Assembly (NCBI GenBank): GCA_050177075.1
Contig: JBFXHL010000077.1
Span: 1 to 12,116 of the forward strand
Reading direction: 5' to 3'
Source of the DNA: UBA2239 sp050177075
GTDB taxonomy: Bacteria > Pseudomonadota > Gammaproteobacteria > Burkholderiales > UBA9220
Length of the DNA stretch: 12,116 bases
The position numbers and the translations under genes were made by a program. The stretch's first letter is position 1. Each line of letters begins with the position of its first letter. The notes below the pieces were generated by a model. That model was not told the origin of the DNA and did no database searches. It was given only the letters and a program-made list of their open reading frames with translations. Below, piece by piece: positions 1 to 4,908 of the stretch.

Positions 1-102
1 CGACGCGCCAGAGGCTTCACACGCCTGAACACCATCAGGACCGTCATCTTCCTGATCGCCGGCAAGCTCGACTTCTCGAAGATCAACCCTCATGCCGTTT
101 AA
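1..102 (+). CDS. ISL3-family transposase, C-terminal fragment (5' end outside window)
   Basis: The first 33 codons of the window are open in frame 1 and end at TAA (100-102). They encode a tail containing RRARGFTRLNTIRT and IAGKLDFSKINPH. The pattern of an ARGF/ARGY segment, a hydrophobic stretch, then GKLDF near the C-terminus is typical of ISL3-family DDE transposases, which move IS elements by cut-and-paste. Only the tail is visible, so the catalytic DDE residues cannot be checked. A plausible right terminal inverted repeat follows directly. The family assignment rests on recalled pattern similarity over a short piece. Confidence 0.75.
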   Translation, partial: RRARGFTRLNTIRTVIFLIAGKLDFSKINPHAV

Positions 103-124
103 CCACTCGAAATTCAACAGAGCC
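103..124. repeat. Probable right terminal inverted repeat of the ISL3-type element
   Basis: Read inward from the outer end (minus strand), these 22 bp begin GGCTCTGTTGAATTTCGAG. ISL3 elements commonly end in GGCTCT-like or GGGTCT-like termini of 15-39 bp, placed just after the transposase stop codon. The left end lies outside the window, so the matching repeat and the 8-bp target duplication cannot be checked. If this is correct, the IS ends near base 124 and the 8 bp next to it begin AAACATTG. Confidence 0.5.
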
Positions 125-285
125 AAACATTGTCTGCCTCCCCTTTCGGCACCATACATCGCAAGCGCGTCGGAACGCCCGCAACTTTGGGTCATTTTTT
201 GCTCGATTGTAGCTTGGGCTTCAAAGGCTGTAAATTGCTTTGCGGCGTCACCACAGGTGGGCTTCGAGTTGTTGTTGGGTCAGTC

Positions 286-1191
286 TCATTGTTTGGATTC
301 AATCCTTGTTCGTGCATCGCTGAAGCCATCGAGGAAAGCTTCGATGAACTGCTCTACTCTCGATTTGGCCGTATCCTCGCCAGACGACAATGTGGACCGT
401 AATAGCTGATCGATCAGGATGGACTTCAGCGGGGTATTGGCAGAAAGCTCGGCAACAGCCTTTGTAGCGCTATCCCCGCAGACAGCTGCTGCATCCTTGC
501 CAAGCAAGATCGCGCCTGCCAGATCGGGGTCAAAGTCGGCAGCTTGCAATAGGGCTGACTCCGTTTCATACAGCCGGTCAAAATTGCCGGCATCAGCGTA
601 ATGCCGTGCGATCAACAGGAAGTCGGTGGCGTCCTTCGAGGTTTCCATGTGCCGGTCGTGCCAGGCGATTAGCTTGAGTATCGCCAGAGAAGGTAGCGAT
701 GTAACCGGTACAGCAAAGTCGTCAGCGATTTCCACCATCAATGCCGAGATACGTGCTTCGGCGAAACCTGCCACGTTCATTACAATATCCATGCCGGGTG
801 GCCAAGCGATAGTGCCATTGGCGTGTTCAACTCCTCCAAATGGCAGCAGGTCGAGAGGAATGCCAAATGCGTTGTCAGTTGATCGGTAGATCAGCCGATG
901 GGCAACCCCGGGCTGGGGAGAAAAGTGCCCACCTTCAGCCAGGCGTTCCCTGAGCGCATCGAGTCTCGACCAGTCATCAATACAGATACCCAGATCAACA
1001 TCGCGGGTTGCGCGGCCGGTATCTTTGCCGAAGACGTGCGACAGGATCAGATCGCGCGCCAAGGCGCCACCAACGAAGTACTCGATGCCGAGTTCGCGCG
1101 TGACCGTATCCACCCGACGCAGGATGTCGAGCAGCAATACGTCGACCGGCCGGTCAGGCCGCGTGACGAACTTGTGTGAGGTGGTGGTCAC
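286..1191 (-). CDS. AbiEii/AbiGii-family nucleotidyltransferase toxin (type IV toxin-antitoxin)
   Basis: This 301-aa protein is a nucleotidyltransferase of the type used as the toxin of AbiE-like type IV toxin-antitoxin systems, which cause abortive phage infection or growth arrest by transferring nucleotides to a cellular target. Visible motifs are GGALARD (about 41-47), RDVDLGI (63-69, supplying the DxD pair), a third acidic candidate in IPLDLLPF (D114), and the AbiEii-like helix ILKLIAWHDR followed by SKDATDFLLI (171-194). The start is a GTG at 1189-1191 inside the end of the antitoxin gene, a 38-bp overlap with no clear Shine-Dalgarno sequence, suggesting translational coupling. All catalytic motifs look intact. 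Family is confident; the actual target and toxicity are inferred. Confidence 0.85.
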   Translation of the reverse strand: MTTTSHKFVTRPDRPVDVLLLDILRRVDTVTRELGIEYFVGGALARDLILSHVFGKDTGRATRDVDLGICIDDWSRLDALRERLAEGGHFSPQPGVAHRLIYRSTDNAFGIPLDLLPFGGVEHANGTIAWPPGMDIVMNVAGFAEARISALMVEIADDFAVPVTSLPSLAILKLIAWHDRHMETSKDATDFLLIARHYADAGNFDRLYETESALLQAADFDPDLAGAILLGKDAAAVCGDSATKAVAELSANTPLKSILIDQLLRSTLSSGEDTAKSRVEQFIEAFLDGFSDARTRIESKQ

Positions 1192-2182
1192 GGATCAATT
1201 TCGCAGTTTCAATATTGCGGGGATCGGTTGTCGCCATCAGGTCGGCGTAGACGAGTAAAGGTGGGGCGACATCGTTTCGCTGGCGTGCCTCCTCTGTAGC
1301 CCAAAAGGTTTCCAGAATCTCGATTTCACCATTGACATCGGGACGTAGCCGGTTGGCGAGGATCAGCTTGTCCGGTTTGCCATCTACGTAAATGGTTATC
1401 CGTTCCGGCTTCAGGTAACCGGTTAGCTTTTCTGCAGCAATCTCCCCCCCCCAATATGCGTGGTGCTGGCCGATATCCAAATTTCGCCACCAATCGTGGG
1501 TAGGCGCAGTAAATCGCCGGGCATTCAGTTTGGGCCGCAACTTGATCGGGTAGTGCGTGACCCATTCATCTTGCAGGCGCTCGGGTGCCAACAGGCGGCG
1601 AGGTCCTGGCTTCTCCGGTGCCAGATAGCCGCGATCCTCAAGGTCAGCGAGTGCATCGCCCACCGTGCCAAGTGCAACCCTGGCCACTTTGGCGATTTCT
1701 CGATAGGGTGCGGCAGCAAGATATGGAAAGTTGAGCAGGGCAAAGACTATTCTTAGGCCTGCTGGGGTCAGCGCACGGAAAGCGGGGGCTGTGCGTGTCT
1801 GAATTGGACGACGTTTACCCGTGACATAGACGAACAGTCCTGGTGCCTCAAGGTAGGCATTCCCTGCCTCATCGATAAACGGCAAATGCAGTTCCCGGCA
1901 TTTCTCAGCTGTTGCCTCGGTAATATAGGGAGCAACCAACAGGGGCGGGTACGGGGCGATGTCGGCCCTTGCCTTGATCGCCCCCAACGTCTGGAATCGA
2001 TCAATGGCTTTGATTTCAGCCGCAAATCGTACAGCCCGGTCATCGATTGCGATATCTATAAGCGCATCGGGCCCGACGATACCGCCAGGCTCAAACTGTA
2101 CTTGTGCATGCAGACCCGTCGCCGCTTCGAGGGCTGCGATTGCTTGTCCAAGAATCTCTTGTTCTCTCCGGGCTTCGCGCAT
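1154..2182 (-). CDS. AbiEi-family antitoxin / transcriptional autorepressor (type IV toxin-antitoxin)
   Basis: This 342-aa protein is the expected antitoxin partner of the downstream nucleotidyltransferase. In type IV systems the antitoxin acts against the toxin without binding it directly and represses its own promoter. A winged-helix-like region spans about 138-190 (LTPAGLRIVFALLNF, then PYREIAKVARVALGTVGDAL and DLEDRGYL). The N-terminal third (about 35-120) is unlike the short HTH start of classical AbiEi. It has IDIAI, then AAEIKAI (D43, E56, K58), then LLVAPYITEATAEKC and FIDEAGNAYL, resembling a PD-(D/E)xK nuclease core. Nine consecutive G in the coding strand cover W244-E248. The start is ATG at 2180-2182 with a weak upstream purine stretch. 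A good promoter and repeated half-sites lie upstream. Confidence 0.85.
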   Translation of the reverse strand: MREARREQEILGQAIAALEAATGLHAQVQFEPGGIVGPDALIDIAIDDRAVRFAAEIKAIDRFQTLGAIKARADIAPYPPLLVAPYITEATAEKCRELHLPFIDEAGNAYLEAPGLFVYVTGKRRPIQTRTAPAFRALTPAGLRIVFALLNFPYLAAAPYREIAKVARVALGTVGDALADLEDRGYLAPEKPGPRRLLAPERLQDEWVTHYPIKLRPKLNARRFTAPTHDWWRNLDIGQHHAYWGGEIAAEKLTGYLKPERITIYVDGKPDKLILANRLRPDVNGEIEILETFWATEEARQRNDVAPPLLVYADLMATTDPRNIETAKLIRDHHLTQVRHAA

Positions 2183-2206
2183 TGCTATTTCTGGGTATTG
2201 TTCGCG

Positions 2207-2279
2207 TTACGTGAACTAACGAATGCAATGAACACAAACTGCGTTCATGAAATCTCACTGTACGGCTTACGTGAACTAA
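2207..2279. promoter_or_regulatory. Operator-like array: two TTACGTGAACTAA direct repeats plus ATGAAC/GTTCAT dyad
   Basis: The 13-mer TTACGTGAACTAA occurs at 2207-2219 and again at 2267-2279, exactly 60 bp apart. Between them, ATGAAC (2228-2233) and GTTCAT (2243-2248) form an inverted repeat with a 9-bp gap, just downstream of the -10 box. RTGAAC half-sites therefore occur four times, three in one orientation and one inverted. AbiEi antitoxins are known to bind repeats in their own promoter, so this is the natural candidate operator. Binding itself is inferred. Confidence 0.6.
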
Positions 2280-2285
2280 TGTCAA
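2257..2285 (-). promoter_or_regulatory. Sigma70-type promoter of the AbiE-type operon
   Basis: On the minus strand a perfect -35 box TTGACA (plus 2280-2285) is followed, after exactly 17 bp, by TACAGT (plus 2257-2262; 4 of 6 to TATAAT). It points to the antitoxin start about 75 bp downstream. One copy of a 13-bp direct repeat fills most of the -35/-10 spacer, so a protein bound there would occlude RNA polymerase. Confidence 0.7.
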
Positions 2286-2428
2286 TACTGAACATTGGTG
2301 ATCGTATCGCCCCACTCAAGGGATAGGTAATCGACCAGTTTCCCCACCACTATGAGTAGGAATAGCTTGGCTTCCTGATCGAACCGCGCGTTCATGGTGG
2401 CATCGTCAGTCACATCTCGGAGCCCACG

Positions 2429-2629
2429 ATGAACGCCAAGCCAACCGCTCTCGACGCCAATGTCGCCCGCACCGCCGCCATCCACGCCAAGCTGGAACGG
2501 TTGCAGCAACTCGCTGATGACCACTTCGGTCACGACCCCGATGCCATTCATTGGGGCCACGTTGGCGACCTCGGGCGGGTAGAAGCCGGGCTGGACGAGT
2601 TGCTGGCGATCTTCGGCGACGACGAGTGA
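2429..2629 (+). CDS. Small hypothetical protein (66 aa)
   Basis: This is an acidic, probably helical 66-residue protein starting MNAKPTALDANVARTAA and ending LDELLAIFGDDE. It has no signal peptide or membrane segment. GGAG at 2419-2422 sits 6 bp before the ATG and supports this start. The DUF3489 gene starts 28 bp after its stop in the same direction, so the two are likely co-transcribed, and a terminator follows the second gene. The function is not recognised. The conserved-looking segment HWGHVGDLGRVEAGLDELL suggests a real, constrained protein rather than a chance ORF. Confidence 0.75.
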   Translation: MNAKPTALDANVARTAAIHAKLERLQQLADDHFGHDPDAIHWGHVGDLGRVEAGLDELLAIFGDDE

Positions 2630-2657
2630 CGACGCCCACCAACCACCGGAGATCACC

Positions 2658-3149
2658 ATGCCTGCCCAAGCCAAACTCACCGACACCCAAACCGCCATCC
2701 TCCAGGCCGCTGCCGGCCGCGCCGATGGCAATATTGAACCCCTGCCGGCCACCCTGCGCGGTGGTGCCCGCGCCAAGGTCATCGAGGGGTTGCTTGCCCG
2801 AGGACTCATCACAGAATCCGAAGGCAACCACCGACTCACCGATGCCGGTTACGCCACCGTCGGCAAACGTCGCACCGTCGCCAAGGGTATCCAGAAACTG
2901 GACGCCCCCGATGCCCTCACGAAACGTGAGGCCACCCCGCCCACCATCCGCCCCGGCACCAAGCTGGCCGCGATCATCGACGCGATGCGCCACCCCGGCG
3001 GCGCAACCGTTGCCCAGATGATGGCCGGCACCGGCTGGCAGGCCCATACCGTTCGCGGTGCGATCTCCGGCATGGTCAGGAAACGCCTCGGCTACGAAGT
3101 CGTCACCGAGAAGGGTGCGGACGGGCGGCGGGCGTATCGCATCGCCTGA
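2658..3149 (+). CDS. DUF3489 domain-containing protein
   Basis: This 163-aa protein has two parts. Residues about 6-66 (LTDTQTAILQAAAGR, then GGARAKVIEGLLARGLI and HRLTDAGYATV) look like a small winged-helix unit. Residues 98-163 match the DUF3489 pattern: RPGTKLAAIIDAMRHPGG, ATVAQMMAGTGWQAHTVRGA and a C-terminal GRRAYRI. DUF3489 proteins are frequent in proteobacterial integrative elements and prophages. The domain is itself helix-turn-helix-like, so a DNA-binding role is plausible but unproven. GGAG (2648-2651) lies 6 bp before the ATG. An intrinsic terminator begins 13 bp after the stop, closing the unit. Confidence 0.9.
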   Translation: MPAQAKLTDTQTAILQAAAGRADGNIEPLPATLRGGARAKVIEGLLARGLITESEGNHRLTDAGYATVGKRRTVAKGIQKLDAPDALTKREATPPTIRPGTKLAAIIDAMRHPGGATVAQMMAGTGWQAHTVRGAISGMVRKRLGYEVVTEKGADGRRAYRIA

Positions 3150-3162
3150 CTGCAAACTACCC

Positions 3163-3194
3163 AAGGGTCTGCGCACACCGCAGGCCCTTTTCTT
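3163..3194 (+). terminator. Intrinsic terminator after the DUF3489 gene
   Basis: AAGGGTCTGCG (3163-3173) pairs with CGCAGGCCCTT (3179-3189), giving an 11-bp stem with a single G-U wobble and the 5-nt loop CACAC. A T-rich tail TTTTCTT begins at 3188. The form and position, 13 bp past the stop codon, are textbook. Confidence 0.85.
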
Positions 3195-3220
3195 CGGCCA
3201 AATTCCACGGTGGCCGTTTT
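3195..3220 (+). terminator. Second, weaker terminator-like hairpin
   Basis: CGGCCA (3195-3200) pairs with TGGCCG (3211-3216) across a 10-nt loop and is followed directly by TTTT and, after GCCA, by TTTTT. It lies immediately after the main terminator and may be a backup. The stem is only 6 bp. Confidence 0.45.
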
Positions 3221-3328
3221 GCCATTTTTCGGCACTGAAATCGCCTGAAACCCTCGTCAGCACTGGCTGGGATAGGGGTGGCTGTTTTTCGTTTCCAAGG
3301 AGGTGAATTCAACGCACAGCCCCGGCAG

Positions 3329-3368
3329 GGGTGCAAACCGCAAACCCTGCAAACCTCGGTTTGCACCC
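3329..3368. repeat. Perfect 11-bp inverted repeat with GCAAACC reiterations
   Basis: GGGTGCAAACC (3329-3339) and GGTTTGCACCC (3358-3368) are exact reverse complements with an 18-nt loop. The loop contains two further GCAAACC units, so GCAAACC occurs three times in direct orientation in under 25 bp. The right arm lies inside the 77-bp repeat copy. Confidence 0.8.
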
Positions 3369-3428
3369 TGACGCTATCGAAGCGTCGCGCTCGCGCCCCC
3401 CGTATCGGAATTTGGCCAGGAAGGACCC
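3352..3428 (+). repeat. 77-bp dispersed repeat, left copy
   Basis: This stretch aligns without gaps, at about 59 of 77 positions, to the reverse complement of 8095-8171. The best conserved parts are the start AACCTCG, then CTGACGCT, then GCGCTCGCGCCCCCCG, and the end GGAAGGACCC. It contains the hairpin GACGCT-ATCGA-AGCGTC (3370-3386). On this strand it encodes RSRPP and LARKDP, as does the other copy. Confidence 0.85.
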
Positions 3429-3446
3429 CTTCCGTAAAATGACCCA

Positions 3447-3519
3447 TGCGAAACCCGCGAAAGCAGACTTGGCGACTGGGTTTGTGGTTTGCGCATCGTC
3501 TGCGACCGATGCGAATCCT
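3447..3519 (+). repeat. GCGAAWCC-type repeat module, intergenic copy
   Basis: GCGAAACCCGCGAAAGCAG (3448-3466) is followed after 43 nt by TGCGAATCCT (3510-3519). The same arrangement, with the same 43-nt spacing, occurs inside the four-cysteine protein gene at 6412-6494. The encoded strings AKPAKA and DANP here match NPAKA and GANP there. Confidence 0.65.
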
Positions 3520-3624
3520 TGAGGCCATGCGCACGATTCGCACCGCGTCGCACGAGCGCAAAGCCTCACGGCACAGGGCGTTTCGCGGCATTCGCACGAT
3601 TCGCAAGCACAACAACGAGAACAC

Positions 3625-4590
3625 ATGGCGACACCACCGGCATCCGATGAGCAGACCGATGGCCCCGACGACAGGCCGGATGCCGCCATGCCCGCCGCCG
3701 GCCCGTTCAATGCCTTGGCCGACGACCTCAACGATCTGCGCATCCAGCACGAGCATTGCTGGTTGTGGCCACAAGTCCGCGACGAAATCGAGCGTCTCGA
3801 TGAAATTCAGGAACAGGGCCGGCAACTGCTCGAACCCCTGATCTCCGCCAAACCGCCATGGGCTGTGGAGGCCTGCATCGGCATCGCCCGCTCCAACCCG
3901 GCCATCCACCAGCACGTCGAACGCTACGACAGCTACGCCCAGGCTGCGCGCAGTCTTTGGACGACATTCATCCCCGCCACGTCGCCTACCCTGACCGACA
4001 CGCAGATCTACGCCGTCATGGCCATGCACGAGGCGCGCATGGCGGCGGAAGCCTATTGCGAGATCGCCGCCGGCATCGAGGAGGAAATGGGCTGTGCTGG
4101 CATTGGGCATGCTGACCATGAGGGCATTGCCTGGCTACGCTCCGAGATCGCCGACTGGGAGCGCGAGTTGTGGCGGCTCGCAGATCAATACAAAGCGGCA
4201 GCCGACCGGATCATCTTGATGGCGACATTTGCTTCGGCCCCGGCAGATCCATCGGTACTGAAGGAAGCCGAGGCACAGCTAGTTGCCATGGGCCGTCGGC
4301 TACGTGAGGTCGAGGCTACCGTCCAGCGGTATCGCGGCGGCAGACAGCGTGGTGCTGTCAGCAAGTTCACGCGGGCATTGCGCGAACTGGCCCGGCGCGC
4401 TGGCGGTTGGGAATTCGATGACATCATTGCCCTGATTGAAGCAGCCTGCGAGGGAGCCCCGGTCGAGGATATTCAATTCCAAGACCTGAACGATTACAAG
4501 GTCTGGTACCAGGACGTCACCACCGGCCGCGAGGACGATATCTCCATCGCCAACCTGAAACGCACCCTGCGCAGGCAGTCAGCCATTTAG
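3625..4590 (+). CDS. Hypothetical protein (321 aa), first gene of the six-gene block
   Basis: This 321-aa soluble, largely helical protein has a Pro/Asp-rich start (residues 1-28, PPASDEQTDGPDDRPDAA) and long amphipathic helices from about 30 onward. It includes IRVQ-like charged stretches and a probable coiled coil around 165-245 (EIADWERELWRLADQYKAAADR, shown here in outline, and REVEATVQRYRGGRQRG). The C-terminus ends NLKRTLRRQSAI. No catalytic motif, signal peptide or membrane segment is visible. The ATG at 3625 has only a weak GAG upstream. The plus strand was preferred over a long opposite ORF because downstream genes run the same way and its amino-acid composition is protein-like. Function is not recognised. 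Confidence 0.75.
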   Translation: MATPPASDEQTDGPDDRPDAAMPAAGPFNALADDLNDLRIQHEHCWLWPQVRDEIERLDEIQEQGRQLLEPLISAKPPWAVEACIGIARSNPAIHQHVERYDSYAQAARSLWTTFIPATSPTLTDTQIYAVMAMHEARMAAEAYCEIAAGIEEEMGCAGIGHADHEGIAWLRSEIADWERELWRLADQYKAAADRIILMATFASAPADPSVLKEAEAQLVAMGRRLREVEATVQRYRGGRQRGAVSKFTRALRELARRAGGWEFDDIIALIEAACEGAPVEDIQFQDLNDYKVWYQDVTTGREDDISIANLKRTLRRQSAI

Positions 4591-4624
4591 CGCTATCCAT
4601 ACATTCCCCCTGTTTACGCTGCCC

Positions 4625-4656
4625 TTCATCGACGCCGACGAGCGTCCCACGATGAA
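4625..4656 (+). promoter_or_regulatory. Compound stem-loop upstream of the HTH gene
   Basis: TTCATCG-ACGC (4625-4635) pairs with GCGT (4642-4645) and CGATGAA (4650-4656), leaving loop CGACGA and a CCCA bulge, 11 base pairs in all. It ends 15 bp before the HTH start codon and abuts its AAAGG ribosome-binding sequence. It could act as an operator dyad or as an RNA structure affecting translation. Confidence 0.5.
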
Positions 4657-4671
4657 AGGCAACGCAGACAG

Positions 4672-4908
4672 ATGGGCACCCACCAAGTTCGTCGCACCCC
4701 CACGGTAGCGGACCCCGTCCTCCTCACCGAGGACGAAGCGGCACAACTCCTCAAGATTCAACCCACGACGCTGGCCACCTGGCGCGTCAAGGGCCACCCG
4801 AACCTGCCCTTCGTCCGCGTCGGCCGCTGCGTGCGCTATCGCCGCCAGGACATCCTTGCCTTCATCGAAGGCCACCTCGCCAGCCACACCGGCCAGGGGC
4901 GCGCATGA
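4672..4908 (+). CDS. Helix-turn-helix (excisionase/AlpA-type) DNA-binding protein
   Basis: This 78-aa protein is dominated by a MerR-like/HTH_17 domain: LLTEDEAAQLLKIQPTTLAT (about 17-36), W37, then PNLPFVRVG, R52/R55/R57 and RQDILAFIEGHL (58-69). Such domains bind DNA and occur in phage and integrative-element excisionases and in small regulators. An AAAGG about 13 bp upstream serves as a weak ribosome-binding site; a nearby upstream ATG (4652) is out of frame. Its stop overlaps the next start as ATGA (4905-4908), so it is translationally coupled to the DUF3987 gene. It probably regulates or directs this block to DNA. Whether it is an excisionase cannot be told, since no integrase is in the window. 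Confidence 0.9.
   Translation: MGTHQVRRTPTVADPVLLTEDEAAQLLKIQPTTLATWRVKGHPNLPFVRVGRCVRYRRQDILAFIEGHLASHTGQGRA

Larger units (their letters stand above)
3150..3624. other. 475-bp repeat-rich intergenic region
   Basis: There is no convincing gene here. In order it holds two terminator-like hairpins; an isolated perfect Shine-Dalgarno sequence AAGGAGGTGA (3297-3306) with no standard start codon at the right distance; a perfect 11-bp inverted repeat (3329-3339 and 3358-3368); the left copy of a 77-bp repeat (3352-3428); a module with GCGAAACCC, GCGAAAGC and TGCGAATCC units (3447-3519); and two copies of GCACGATTCGCA (3531-3542 and 3594-3605). Short ORFs across it read through these repeats and encode RSRPP, LARKDP and AKPAKA strings, which look repeat-derived. 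The promoter of the downstream operon probably lies here but is not obvious. Confidence 0.7.

Noticed and set aside
125..285. Possible gene remnant between the IS end and the toxin gene
   Set aside because: Both strands give only short frames with no recognisable motif; nothing supportable is seen.
2406..3263. Long minus-strand ORF opposite the 66-aa and DUF3489 genes
   Set aside because: It is antisense to two genes with good ribosome-binding sites and a recognised domain. Its Gly/Arg-rich composition is typical of a GC-rich shadow frame, and it spans the plus-strand terminator.
3331..3522. Plus-strand 63-codon ORF in the intergenic region
   Set aside because: Its sequence is made almost wholly of DNA repeats found elsewhere in the window (RSRPP, LARKDP and AKPAKA strings). 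Its GTG start is too far from the nearby Shine-Dalgarno sequence.
3447..3605. CRISPR-like array
   Set aside because: The repeated units are short (8-12 bp), variable and unevenly spaced, with no uniform spacers and no cas genes.
3157..4119. Long minus-strand ORF opposite the 321-aa gene and the repeat region
   Set aside because: It runs through the 77-bp repeat, the hairpins and the terminator. The plus-strand gene fits the operon direction better.
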